A stretch of DNA of 32,582 nucleotides from Anaerolineae bacterium. GTDB lineage: Bacteria; Chloroflexota; Anaerolineae; JACIWR01. The translations under genes were made by a program, and so were the position numbers. Each line of letters begins with the position of its first letter. Positions within the stretch are counted from its first letter, which is position 1. The stretch spans positions 1 to 32,582 of the forward strand of contig JANLFX010000032.1 of the NCBI GenBank assembly GCA_024653325.1. The letters are read 5' to 3'. The notes under the pieces were generated by a model. It was not told the DNA's origin. It saw only the letters and a list, made by a program, of their open reading frames with translations, and made no database searches. This document shows positions 8,133 through 15,752 of the stretch, piece after piece.

Positions 8133-8163
8133 CAAGACCTCCGGGGGTACCTCGGAGGTCTTG
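8133..8163 (+). promoter_or_regulatory. 11-bp perfect hairpin in the 5' leader of the GAF kinase
   Basis: CAAGACCTCCG at 8133-8143 pairs with CGGAGGTCTTG at 8153-8163, with a 9-nt loop. It sits between promoter and start codon with no T-run after it. It may stabilise or regulate the mRNA, or may be a dispersed repeat (compare 3461-3471). Confidence 0.45.
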
Positions 8164-8182
8164 GAATAGTTGGGAAGCAACC

Positions 8183-11100
8183 ATGCGCCACGAGAGGCTA
8201 CAGCACATGTTGTTGGCTCGCAAGCAATTGACTGAGGACCTGGCCCAAATGGGCGATAGCTGGTTCGCCGTGGACCGCGCATATCGCATTATCGCCGTCG
8301 GCGAACGCATTCTGGCCTGGACCGGTAAAGAATTGCTCAACACCCCTTGCCACGAAGCCCTGCGCGGCCAAGATGTCCCCTGCGCCGATTGTCCGCTACG
8401 TATTGCCACTCGACCAGATCAATATCCGATCACCCTGACTACCTGGTACAACGACAAAATGGGTCACCGCTTTCGCGTCCAGGTCACCGCCATTTCCCTG
8501 TCTGAACAAGGAGACGGCTCTGCCCGGGCCGTTTTCATCGTGAAAAATCTCTCTGCACATGAAAGTCTCCAACAGCGGCTTCAAGATCATTTTGATTATG
8601 TAGACCAAAGCATGGATTCACTCACCTCGGAACTGCGCCAGCGCACCACTGCCCTGCAACGCCAGTTGAGCACTGTGTTCTCTGCCTCGTTGGCCGCTAT
8701 CTCTACCGACGAAAAGGCCAGTATTGAACGGATAATCCGCGAAACGGCATACATCTTGGGCTGTGAGACGGCAGCCCTCCGCCTGACGGGTCAGGACAAA
8801 GACGGCCACGCCTGTCTGATTCTGCGCCACGCTTACGGCTGGCCAGAAGGGTACGTGAAAGAAGCTCATACCCTCCGTCTGGATCACGAGAGTCTGGTAG
8901 TAGACGCTTTCCGTTCCCGCCAAATCAGGACATCTTCTCACATTAGTCGCAGGGGTCGAGGGGCCATCCATTTCATCGAACATGCCGACCGGCTCAAACT
9001 GCGCTCGGTGATTTGTTTTCCGCTGATGGTCGGCGAGGAACCTATTGGCACGCTATCGCTATATCGCACCCAGGTGCGTCCCTTCACCCGCGAAGAACAA
9101 CAGCTCGGCCAGGCCCTGGCTAACAATCTGGCCATCTGTGTGCACAATTTTGAACTCTACCACAAAGTATTGCGTGAAGCTGAGACCCGTCGCCGATGGC
9201 TGGATGCATTGCACATCTTAAGCCAGCGGTTGGCGGGCGTCAGCCAATTGTCCCCCCTGTTCCAACTGGCGGCAGATACCACCCGCGCCCGGTTGAACGC
9301 TGAGGTGTCTTCTGTTTTCCTGTTGGAAAATGGCCGATTGGCGCGCAAGGCCATCTCGGGTGTGGAAAACGAATGGTTTCCTGAAGAAAGCTACGAGATT
9401 GGCGAAGGGCTGACTGGCCGCGTGCTCGTACCCTCTGAGGAGGGCCAGTATGGTGCACCTGTCCTCGAAAACGAAGTAGATGCCAGTGCTATGGTCATCC
9501 AGGACCATCTGGCTCGCTACCAGGCCCGCCTTCCCTCGGGCAAGGTAAAGCATTTACTGGCCGTGCCGCTGAACGGACGGGAAGGCTCCTTCGGAGTGCT
9601 GCGGGTGGTAAATCGCCTGCGGGCCGATGGCTCGCTACATCCCACGGGCTTCACCCAGGATGATTTGGATCTGCTTTCCACCATCGCTGGCGTGGTAGCC
9701 ATCGCCGTGGATAACGTGCGGCTGTTTACCACCGCAGCCCAGGCACGAGACCGGCTAGAGGTATTGTACAACATCACCAGCCAGTTCAGCACTAAACTTG
9801 ACCTGCACAGTGTGATGGAAACCATCCTGCGCCTGACCATCGCCAGCGTAGGCGCCGAGGACGGGAACATCCTCGTGCTGGCCGAAGATGGCACGCCGCT
9901 GGGCCACATCCGCATCCGGCGAGGCGTGGCCAAAGAAGTCCCGGCCCAGGTGATAGAGCGAGTGCTCAGCGAGGGACTGGCCGGCTGGCTTTTAACCCAC
10001 AAGCAAGGGGTCATCTTGCAAGATGCCAGCCAGGATGTGCGTTGGCTTGCCCTGTCACCCAAACACCAGAAAACGCGCTCGGTCATGGCCGTACCTCTCA
10101 TCTGGGGTGAGCGGGTGAATGGGCTTCTTTTCCTGGAACACTCACGGCCCGACATGTTCACTACCGAGCACCTGGAATTGGTCACTGCCAGTGCCACCCA
10201 GGCAGCAGTGGCCATCGAGAACGCCCGTTTATGGGAGCAGGTCGTCGAACAAAAGAGGCGGTTGGAAGACTATTTGGCCGGGTTGAGCGAGAGCATGGCC
10301 CAGTATACAGACCTGGAGGGCCTGTACCAGATGATCGTGCACGCCGGGGCCCGCTTTCTGAACGCGAAAGAGTGTTCCCTGTACATCAAAAATCAGGAAA
10401 CAAACGCTTTATTCCTGGTCGCCTCCACCCGGCAACCCGGTTTTCCCATCCCCACCGAGCCACTGCCCATCAGTTCTGAAAAAGGAGTGGGACTGATTTC
10501 ATTTGTGGCAGCCACCGGCGAGACCCTGAACTTCGCCTCGTTGGAGGCATGCCAGGCTCACCCCGCCTGGAGTGGACGCCAATGCCGAGACTGCCTGTCT
10601 TATCTTCCTGAGATAACCTGTTGCACATTGCTGTTGGTACCTATGCGCGACACCTCAGGGGAAATCATGGGCGTGCTGCGGGTGCAACACCGGGAGAGAG
10701 GTTCTTTCTCCGAGTTTGATCAGGAACTGTTGACCACCTTGGCCCGCCACGCAGCCACGAACATCGAACGCGTCCGGCGTTCAGAACAGCTACGCGAAGA
10801 AATGCTACAGAAAGAACGCAACCGCCTGCAGGGTGATCTACACGACACGATGAACATCCTGCACGCCGGGGTGATGCTCGAAGCAGAGCACATCAAGGCC
10901 AGGCTGGAAAAGCAAGAGCTCACCGAGGCGCAAGAAGCCATCGTCCAACTCCTGCAATCCTCGCGCCACGTCTACCGCGATCTGCGGGGTCTGCTGGAGA
11001 ATCTGCGCCTGCCCCTCCAAAAAGGTGAAGGAGTGATACCGGCCTTGCGGCAATATGCACAAGTACTGCATTGCCAGCGCATCCAGTTCCACGATGCCCT

Positions 11101-11434
11101 GGGCCTGGCCCTGCCCCCCGATGTAGAGTACGCCCTGGTGCGCATCGGTCAGGTGGCCCTGCACAACATCGTCAGACATGCGCACCTGGACAGCGTGCCC
11201 AACGGTCAGGCACGGGTCGTACTGGATGGACAGGATGACCTGATCGTGTTATGGATTGAGGACAACGGGGTAGGATTCAATGAGGAGACAGTGTTGCGCA
11301 GCGAGGAGGCACTGGGGCTAAAAAGCATGCGCTGGTGGGCAGAATCCATCGGGGCCGCCCTGTGGATTGATTCCCAGCCCGGACAGGGAACCAAAATCCG
11401 GGTGGCCGTCACTTCTGAGGTATTGCTCAGGTAA
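8183..11434 (+). CDS. multi-GAF sensor histidine kinase, NarL/DegS class (PAS-GAFx4-HisKA_3-HATPase)
   Basis: A 1083-aa cytoplasmic sensor kinase. The order is a PAS-like domain (about 20-125, with Cys56, Cys67 and Cys70), GAF1 (175-320), GAF2 (345-515), GAF3 (530-685) and GAF4 (705-862, with a Cys cluster ACQAHPAW...CRDC...CC). A HisKA_3 dimerisation helix follows with GDLHDTMNILH (His887), then a NarL-type HATPase with HNIVRHAH and IEDNGVGF. Such kinases phosphorylate LuxR-type regulators. Two receiver genes follow at short spacing, so it is the likely partner of both. The cysteines in the PAS and fourth GAF could bind a metal, heme or redox signal, but no ligand can be read from the sequence. 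Confidence 0.9.
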   Translation: MRHERLQHMLLARKQLTEDLAQMGDSWFAVDRAYRIIAVGERILAWTGKELLNTPCHEALRGQDVPCADCPLRIATRPDQYPITLTTWYNDKMGHRFRVQVTAISLSEQGDGSARAVFIVKNLSAHESLQQRLQDHFDYVDQSMDSLTSELRQRTTALQRQLSTVFSASLAAISTDEKASIERIIRETAYILGCETAALRLTGQDKDGHACLILRHAYGWPEGYVKEAHTLRLDHESLVVDAFRSRQIRTSSHISRRGRGAIHFIEHADRLKLRSVICFPLMVGEEPIGTLSLYRTQVRPFTREEQQLGQALANNLAICVHNFELYHKVLREAETRRRWLDALHILSQRLAGVSQLSPLFQLAADTTRARLNAEVSSVFLLENGRLARKAISGVENEWFPEESYEIGEGLTGRVLVPSEEGQYGAPVLENEVDASAMVIQDHLARYQARLPSGKVKHLLAVPLNGREGSFGVLRVVNRLRADGSLHPTGFTQDDLDLLSTIAGVVAIAVDNVRLFTTAAQARDRLEVLYNITSQFSTKLDLHSVMETILRLTIASVGAEDGNILVLAEDGTPLGHIRIRRGVAKEVPAQVIERVLSEGLAGWLLTHKQGVILQDASQDVRWLALSPKHQKTRSVMAVPLIWGERVNGLLFLEHSRPDMFTTEHLELVTASATQAAVAIENARLWEQVVEQKRRLEDYLAGLSESMAQYTDLEGLYQMIVHAGARFLNAKECSLYIKNQETNALFLVASTRQPGFPIPTEPLPISSEKGVGLISFVAATGETLNFASLEACQAHPAWSGRQCRDCLSYLPEITCCTLLLVPMRDTSGEIMGVLRVQHRERGSFSEFDQELLTTLARHAATNIERVRRSEQLREEMLQKERNRLQGDLHDTMNILHAGVMLEAEHIKARLEKQELTEAQEAIVQLLQSSRHVYRDLRGLLENLRLPLQKGEGVIPALRQYAQVLHCQRIQFHDALGLALPPDVEYALVRIGQVALHNIVRHAHLDSVPNGQARVVLDGQDDLIVLWIEDNGVGFNEETVLRSEEALGLKSMRWWAESIGAALWIDSQPGQGTKIRVAVTSEVLLR

Positions 11435-11449
11435 ACAGGAAGGTGTATA

Positions 11450-11812
11450 ATGGACAAGGGCAAGGAGAAGAGAGTGCTGATCGCGGACGATAACCCGGCT
11501 GAACGCCAGGGAATAGCCAAGATTCTCAGTTCTGCCGAGGGCATTATAGTAGCCGGACAAGTGGAACAGATTAGCTTCATCGTGGAAGCAGTGCGCCAGG
11601 CCCGGCCAGATGTGGTTTTGTTGGACTTAAAATGGGATGATGACGAGAGGGCGGGCATTTCGGCCACCCTCCAGCTTAAACGGCTCTACCCAGGGATTAA
11701 AGTGATAGCCATCAGCGTGTACGATCACCTGCTCCCGGAAGCACTCAAGGCCGGGGCCGATGCCGCCCTGCTTAAAGGCTTCTCAGGAGAGGATCTTTTG
11801 AAAATGATTTGA
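11450..11812 (+). CDS. single-domain response regulator (NarL-type receiver)
   Basis: 120 aa covering only a receiver: acidic pocket IADDN, phospho-acceptor Asp59 in VVLLDLKW and Lys in AALLKGFS. It resembles the receiver half of the next gene (both contain VVLLDLKW), but the DNA-binding half is missing and the gene ends in a normal stop. It may be a phosphate sink or an adaptor for the upstream kinase, or a duplicated and shortened copy of the NarL regulator. The Shine-Dalgarno AGGAAGG precedes the ATG. Confidence 0.88.
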   Translation: MDKGKEKRVLIADDNPAERQGIAKILSSAEGIIVAGQVEQISFIVEAVRQARPDVVLLDLKWDDDERAGISATLQLKRLYPGIKVIAISVYDHLLPEALKAGADAALLKGFSGEDLLKMI

Positions 11813-11836
11813 CGCTCAAGTAGTAAGGGGGGAACC

Positions 11837-12463
11837 ATGACGGATAGCGCAACGGAGCCAATTCGGGTGCTGATCGCCGACGATCAGGTCATCGCCCGGG
11901 AAGGGCTGAAAAGGGTCATAGGGCTTACCGATGACATTGTGGTGGTCGGCGAAGCCACGGTCGCTCAAGAGGTCCTGATCAAAGTACAAGAAACTCAACC
12001 CGATGTCGTTTTACTGGACTTAAAGTGGCTCGGCGATGAAAGCGCCGGGGTTGCCGCCCTGCAGCAGATCAAACAGGCCGCACCCAAAACCAAAGTAGTG
12101 ATCCTCACCGTTTATGAAGACCTCATCCAAAAAGCCCGTCAGATTGGGGCGGAAGCGGCCCTGGAAAAGGGGTGCACGGTAGATGAATTATTCACTATAA
12201 TTCGGAGTGTACATTGTTCCCACAAATTCCCCGCCGCGCCCACGGAGGCAGCATCACACCCAGACGATGTCCTCAGCGACCGAGAACTGGACGTACTCGC
12301 CCTATTGGTGGAAGGGCTCAGCGACCGGGAGATCGGAGAACGGCTTTTCCTGGCGGAAAGCACCGTCAAGAAGCACGTATCCAACATCCGCGATAAACTG
12401 GGCGCGGCCAACCGCACTCAGGCCGTGTCCATCGCCCTACAGAAGGGGCTTATCCAGCAATAA
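11837..12463 (+). CDS. NarL/FixJ-family response regulator
   Basis: A 208-aa two-domain transcription regulator. The receiver has IADDQ and phospho-acceptor Asp61 in VVLLDLKW. The C-terminal LuxR-type helix-turn-helix (about 145-205) shows LSDRELDVLALLVEGLSDRE and STVKKHVSNIRDKLGAANRT. It should be phosphorylated by the GAF kinase two genes upstream and act on unknown promoters. Its stop codon abuts the left arm of a strong terminator, so the operon ends here. Confidence 0.92.
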   Translation: MTDSATEPIRVLIADDQVIAREGLKRVIGLTDDIVVVGEATVAQEVLIKVQETQPDVVLLDLKWLGDESAGVAALQQIKQAAPKTKVVILTVYEDLIQKARQIGAEAALEKGCTVDELFTIIRSVHCSHKFPAAPTEAASHPDDVLSDRELDVLALLVEGLSDREIGERLFLAESTVKKHVSNIRDKLGAANRTQAVSIALQKGLIQQ

Positions 12464-12499
12464 AAAGAGCGACGCACCTTCCAGGTGCGTCGCTCTTTT
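12463..12499. terminator. strong bidirectional intrinsic terminator
   Basis: A perfect 17-bp stem (AAAAGAGCGACGCACCT with its complement) has a 3-nt loop and A/T runs on both sides, directly at the stop codon of the NarL regulator. Confidence 0.9.
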
Positions 12500-12539
12500 A
12501 TGATACTTTCGTGGTATGCAAAGTGGGACATTTGGGGGA

Positions 12540-12568
12540 TTTCAGAAGACAAAGTTTCATGGTAAAAT
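12540..12568 (+). promoter_or_regulatory. weak promoter candidate of the 12570-12885 leader
   Basis: A -10 like TAAAAT lies at 12563-12568 with TTTCAG at 12540-12545 (17-bp spacer). The sequence ATGGTAAAATA is shared with the peptide-gene promoter at 3529-3539. It starts the only plausible transcript into the PH-domain gene. Confidence 0.4.
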
Positions 12569-12598
12569 AAGCTCGGAAAAAAGCTGAGAAGGACAACC

Positions 12599-12784
12599 AT
12601 GGAGAATCTGTCAATTATCAAGCGGGCAATTGCAAATACCAAGTACGTGAACGTTCCCAGGCCACATACCGGCGGGAGTGATCACTGCCATGCCGGAGGC
12701 GCGCTATTCACAGCAGGTATTGGGCCACATCACAAAATCCGCGCTTACGGCACGACAACATCAAAGTGGAGATGTTGTCGCTGA
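12599..12784 (+). CDS. possible 61-aa leader ORF
   Basis: An ATG with a GAGAAGG Shine-Dalgarno-like site opens a 61-codon frame beginning MENLSIIKRAIANTKYVN. It is not similar to anything I recognise. The second half is rich in Gly, His and Thr and ends WRCCR. The frame spans one candidate antiterminator arm and the 12753-12780 hairpin and stops 37 nt before a terminator, so its translation could influence folding of the leader. It may equally be chance. Confidence 0.25.
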   Translation: MENLSIIKRAIANTKYVNVPRPHTGGSDHCHAGGALFTAGIGPHHKIRAYGTTTSKWRCCR

Positions 12785-12865
12785 AACATCCTGTCTGCAC
12801 TGCTGCACTATAAATCTATCCAATCCGCTCCCGTCACAACTTAAGACGAGAGCGGATTTTATTTT
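12734..12865 (+). promoter_or_regulatory. candidate attenuator with competing antiterminator pairing
   Basis: The terminator is AATCCGCTC (12822-12830) with GAGCGGATT (12850-12858), inner CGTC/GACG, then TTATTTT. Its right arm can pair instead with AAAATCCGC at 12734-12742 (matching 12852-12860, 9 bp). Between them stands a perfect 10-bp hairpin CGACAACATC/GATGTTGTCG at 12753-12780. The terminator ends about 20 nt before the start of the PH-domain gene and no promoter lies between. This is the layout of an RNA attenuator. No known riboswitch class was recognised. Confidence 0.5.
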
Positions 12866-12885
12866 CGGCAGGGAGGTGAATCGAG

Positions 12886-13794
12886 ATGTCGCGCACAAGG
12901 TGGGAAGATAGAGGGCGTGACGACCGGGTGGTCTTCCGCACCCACTGGATCTTCCTGGTCCCACGACTGGCAGCGTGGGCCCTCTTCCTCGCCCTCACTA
13001 TGGCCTTCGTCGTACTGGTCAGGCCTCACCAGTGGACACTGCGGCTGCTGCCTTCCGCTCCACTGCTCGCCATTGTCTGGATTATCGTAGACTGGCGGCA
13101 ACGGGTCTTCGTTTTCCACGGGGGACGGCTGTACGTGCCAGAGGGCCTGCTACATCTGCACCAGCGGGTGCTCAACTTCCCTTTCCAAAATTGGATCCTG
13201 AACCAGTCCTTACCGGGAAAGCTGCTGGACTACGGTGACGTGGAGATCGGCATGGGTGCTAATCCAGAACGGCTGGAATGCGTTGGCCGCTTCAAAAATT
13301 TCATCGAGGCCCTGGATATCCTACGCCAGCAGCAGGCGGCGCAGCAGGCACCGCCCACCCAGTGGCAACAACAAGCGGTGGTATTCATGTTCCCCAGGCC
13401 GCCAGGAGACGGCGCAATCCCGCCTGCGCCCCGGCGTCCAACGCACGTGCAAATGGATTTGCCCGAGGATAAAGGTTACATGTACCAGGGTACACTCCTT
13501 GATGTGGACGTACCTTCTTACGCTGGATTCCTGGCCTTCTGCGACGAATTCGTGCTGCGCCAGCACAATTGGGCAACCTGGTACTACATCACCGCCGATC
13601 CGGGCCGTCACTACTATCCTCATGGGATTGGTCAGCACGCTGCCCGCTACTATCTGGAGCTGCTGGAGCGGGCCCGCATCATCCGTGGGGCAAACAATGG
13701 CAACAACGGCTGGGTATCATCCCGCATTCACACACTGGAGGACATCAAGAAGCGGATACCGTACTTCGACCGGTTACAGCCGATCAACAGGTAA
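12886..13794 (+). CDS. bacterial PH-domain (bPH2-like) membrane protein
   Basis: A 302-aa protein of uncertain role. Two membrane spans (about 22-46 and 55-71, ending in WIIVDW) are followed by a bPH2-like region (RQRVFVFHGGRLYVPEGLL, LNQSLPGKLLDYGDVEIGMG, FKNFIEALDIL). That pattern is known from YdbS/YdbT-type proteins. A Gln- and Pro-rich linker (about 145-185) leads to a unique C-terminal domain with many aromatic residues (NWATWYYITADPGRHYY), which I do not recognise. The Shine-Dalgarno GGGAGGTGA is very strong. The gene lies directly after a candidate attenuator and is followed 39 nt later by a Cys-rich protein gene, likely its operon partner. Confidence 0.6.
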   Translation: MSRTRWEDRGRDDRVVFRTHWIFLVPRLAAWALFLALTMAFVVLVRPHQWTLRLLPSAPLLAIVWIIVDWRQRVFVFHGGRLYVPEGLLHLHQRVLNFPFQNWILNQSLPGKLLDYGDVEIGMGANPERLECVGRFKNFIEALDILRQQQAAQQAPPTQWQQQAVVFMFPRPPGDGAIPPAPRRPTHVQMDLPEDKGYMYQGTLLDVDVPSYAGFLAFCDEFVLRQHNWATWYYITADPGRHYYPHGIGQHAARYYLELLERARIIRGANNGNNGWVSSRIHTLEDIKKRIPYFDRLQPINR

Positions 13795-13833
13795 GGGCGG
13801 CTTTGCGGTCGCCCCCAAGGGGTAAGGAGGCGC

Positions 13834-14250
13834 ATGATGAGCCTGAAAATAACCTTTCCGGACGACATAGAGGAATTGGCTGCCGCTTTGGACGGCATCA
13901 GCGAGGCCACCGCTCAGGCCGCCCAAAATGGGGCAGAGAGTCTGGAGGCCTTCCGCCGGGGCGTGCAGGTGGCGATAGCGGCGATGGTCAAAGCCACGGG
14001 GGGTCAGCCAGGTCAGCCGATTGGTCATCCGATGGAGCCGATTAAGCCGATACATCAGCTCCATCGGTTTAATCGGATGACCAACCCCTGCCCCCTCAAG
14101 GGCATCTACGCCGCCCAATCCAACGGCTATTACTGCCGCTTCTACCAGGGCTACTGCCCAATGATAGAAAATCCGGCATATGATTATCTATCCTGCCCCG
14201 GCTGGCACAGCTACGAGGCAGAAAGACTCCAGCACGTCTGCTACGGGTAG
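13834..14250 (+). CDS. Cys-rich hypothetical protein
   Basis: 138 aa, no family recognised. The first 55 residues form an acidic Ala-rich helix (DDIEELAAALDGISEATAQ). A Pro/His-rich linker follows, then a tail with five Cys spaced as C-x16-C-x6-C-x11-C-x15-C and many aromatic residues, which could bind a metal or form disulfides. The Shine-Dalgarno AAGGAGG precedes ATG ATG. The linker is encoded by an inverted repeat (14021-14084). It is probably co-transcribed with the PH-domain gene. Confidence 0.6.
   Translation: MMSLKITFPDDIEELAAALDGISEATAQAAQNGAESLEAFRRGVQVAIAAMVKATGGQPGQPIGHPMEPIKPIHQLHRFNRMTNPCPLKGIYAAQSNGYYCRFYQGYCPMIENPAYDYLSCPGWHSYEAERLQHVCYG
14021..14084. repeat. inverted repeat inside the Cys-rich gene
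   Basis: TTGGTCATCCGAT at 14021-14033 is the exact reverse complement of 14072-14084. Inner segments (GATGGAGC/GCTCCATC and CGATTAA/TTAATCG) also match but in shifted order. It gives a large hairpin within coding sequence. Confidence 0.6.
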
Positions 14251-14254
14251 ATCC

Positions 14255-14287
14255 ACCCTGGCGAAGGTTTGCAACCTTCGCCAGGGT
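14255..14287. terminator. 15-bp perfect hairpin after the Cys-rich gene
   Basis: ACCCTGGCGAAGGTT and its complement are separated by TGC, starting 5 nt after the stop codon. There is no T-run, so it may be a transcript-end stabiliser or a dispersed repeat copy rather than a classic terminator. The stretch 14288-14410 holds only short direct repeats (CCTCACAGG twice at about 14322-14340). Confidence 0.5.
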
Positions 14288-14418
14288 AGGCCCGCACACT
14301 ACACTCCTCTCAGGACACACGGCCTCACAGGCCTCACAGGCTTGCCAGTGTTCGACAGTCGAACAGCAAACCTACAGCAAGGCGGGAAAAGGCGTCCAAT
14401 CTGCCACGGAGAGCGCAT

Positions 14419-14447
14419 TTGCCCCCGCCTTACATCTGTGCTACAAT
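14419..14447 (+). promoter_or_regulatory. sigma70-like promoter of the zinc-ribbon/NYN operon
   Basis: TTGCCC at 14419-14424 and TACAAT at 14442-14447 are 17 bp apart, with the same -35 hexamer as the promoter at 91. It precedes the start codon at 14515. Confidence 0.65.
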
Positions 14448-14514
14448 AGCGCCCGGCGCGTTGCCGAGAACATCTGTCAGCCCGAAATATGAACCTGTCA
14501 GCAAGAGGTGCATC

Positions 14515-14706
14515 ATGGAAAAACCCCAGGAAGTCGAACACAATCCCATTTGCCCGTATTGCAATCAGGAAATCCCGTACCTGAACCTGCACAACTGGCG
14601 CGTGAAGGGTCTGGTTTTCAGCGAGACCGGGCGTATCGGTGCGTTTTCATGCCCTCATTGCAAAAAACTCCTGGGCGTGGCCAGCATCGCCTGGGGGAAA
14701 GAATAG
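14515..14706 (+). CDS. small zinc-ribbon protein
   Basis: 63 aa with two CxxC knuckles (CPYC and CPHC) about 32 residues apart, forming a probable four-Cys zinc ribbon. No enzyme motif is present. Such small ribbons often bind nucleic acid or a protein partner. The start ATG has Shine-Dalgarno AGAGG at about 14504. The NYN-domain gene follows 17 nt after its stop and is probably co-transcribed. Confidence 0.6.
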   Translation: MEKPQEVEHNPICPYCNQEIPYLNLHNWRVKGLVFSETGRIGAFSCPHCKKLLGVASIAWGKE

Positions 14707-14723
14707 GCATTTGAGGAACTGGA

Positions 14724-15266
14724 ATGTATCGAGTAGCCATCTTCATTGACGGCGGGTATCTGGACAAAATCCTGCGCCGGGAACTGGATAACATGCAGGT
14801 GGACCTCGACGAGCTGGCCCGGGCCATCGCTGCTACCATTCACCCCACCGCTGACATTCTCCGCACATACTATTACCACTGCCTGCCTTACAAGAGCAAT
14901 CCACCAACCCCGGAAGAGATCGAGCGCTTTGAAGCTATGGAAAGCTTCCTGGATGCTCTCAATCGCCTGCCCCGCTTCGTCGTCCGCCTGGGCCGGCTTG
15001 CCCGCCGTGGACTGGATGAGGATGGGCGGTTTTCCTTCGAGCAAAAGATGATAGACGTGTTGCTCAGCATAGATTTGGTGCAAACGAGCCTCAAGGGCAA
15101 GATCACCCACGCGGCCATTGTGGCCGGGGATTCGGATTTCGTCCCGGCCATCGAGGTGGCCAAGAACGAGAGCGTGGCCGTCTGGCTGTTCCACGGCAGC
15201 CAACTGCACAATTCCCTGTGGGAAGTGGCCGACGAACGGATCGAGATTGCCCGCCTGTTCGGCTGA
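14724..15266 (+). CDS. NYN-domain (LabA/DUF88-like) PIN-fold protein
   Basis: A 180-aa protein of the NYN family, PIN-like predicted ribonucleases. The conserved strand-and-acid pattern is clear: AIFIDGGYLDK (Asp at about 9), an acidic middle (FSFEQKMIDVLLSIDLV), VAGDSDFVPAI and the late VAVWLFHGS. Family members are thought to act on structured RNA. The partner zinc ribbon upstream may bind the same target (inference). A strong terminator follows. Confidence 0.85.
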   Translation: MYRVAIFIDGGYLDKILRRELDNMQVDLDELARAIAATIHPTADILRTYYYHCLPYKSNPPTPEEIERFEAMESFLDALNRLPRFVVRLGRLARRGLDEDGRFSFEQKMIDVLLSIDLVQTSLKGKITHAAIVAGDSDFVPAIEVAKNESVAVWLFHGSQLHNSLWEVADERIEIARLFG

Positions 15267-15301
15267 ACCCCCCTGAGCAAAACAAGACCAGGAAAAGCCG
15301 G

Positions 15302-15338
15302 ATCACCCCGCGAAAATCGCGGGGTGATTTTGTTTTTT
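15302..15338 (+). terminator. intrinsic terminator of the NYN operon
   Basis: A 12-bp stem ATCACCCCGCGA with its complement and an AAA loop (15302-15328) is followed by TTTTGTTTTTT. Confidence 0.9.
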
Positions 15339-15449
15339 CGTGTCTTTATCAAAATCCATTAGTCATGCATCGTTGTCTTTCAGCCTTTTTTACGCCCATA
15401 TTTACCCCCAGCATACGCCGACTTTACTCCCAAGCTCTCAAAGTTATTG

Positions 15450-15455
15450 TATACT
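15450..15455 (+). promoter_or_regulatory. -10 element candidate upstream of the archaellin leader
   Basis: TATACT at 15450-15455 is the best -10 match between the NYN terminator and the archaellin gene. No good -35 hexamer is seen. Transcription would start near 15462, just ahead of the first leader terminator. Confidence 0.4.
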
Positions 15456-15476
15456 GAAACGCGAATTGAAAATCTG

Positions 15477-15500
15477 GGGGGCCTTCGCGGCCTCCTTTTT
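15477..15500 (+). terminator. leader terminator 1 upstream of archaellin
   Basis: GGGGGCC (15477-15483) pairs with GGCCTCC (15489-15495, one G-T pair) and is followed by TTTTT and an A/T-rich tail. It lies only about 15 nt after the predicted start site. Confidence 0.6.
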
Positions 15501-15510
15501 ATTTTATTTC

Positions 15511-15642
15511 AGCCCTTTCGCCCCTGAGACCTGCTCATCAGTCGAGGATACACCAGACTTCAGGGGCAGCCAGGGGCCGAAAGCGAAAAACAAGCCTGGG
15601 GGGCTTAACAGCCCCCCTTTTTATTTAGCCCTTTCGCCCCTG
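15511..15642 (+). repeat. duplicated 16-mer with an antisense copy between
   Basis: AGCCCTTTCGCCCCTG occurs at 15511-15526 and at 15627-15642, each just after a terminator. Between them CAGGGGCCGAAAG (15571-15583) is the reverse complement of part of either copy with one bulged base. It can pair with one or the other but not both. A further run 15643-15735 can fold through CCCGCTC/GAGCGGG. Confidence 0.6.
15598..15622 (+). terminator. leader terminator 2 upstream of archaellin
   Basis: GGGGGGCT (15598-15605) pairs with AGCCCCCC (15610-15617) with a TAAC loop and is followed by TTTTTATTT. There is no gene between it and terminator 1. Confidence 0.75.
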
Positions 15643-15740
15643 CACCCCGCTCACCCGATGGCGGCACCCTGATGGGACGGGCGAGACGGAGGACGCGCCA
15701 GGCCTCCGGAGCGGGCAGGAGGGACGAAAGGAGCGATGCC

Positions 15741-15752
15741 AAGGAGGTGATC
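15741..15752 (+). other. full-length anti-SD complement without a start codon
   Basis: AAGGAGGTGATC matches 12 nt of the complement of the usual 16S rRNA 3' end. No usable start codon with a reading frame follows within 15 nt. It may be a ribosome standby site in the archaellin leader, or the remains of a gene start. Confidence 0.35.

Noticed and set aside
12822-12885. T-box leader before the PH-domain gene
   Set aside because: A terminator is present but the conserved T-box antiterminator sequence is absent.
15643-15735. c-di-GMP (GEMM) riboswitch before archaellin
   Set aside because: The region is foldable and has short GGGACG and GATGG motifs, but the conserved GEMM core and tetraloop arrangement cannot be laid out, so no class was assigned.
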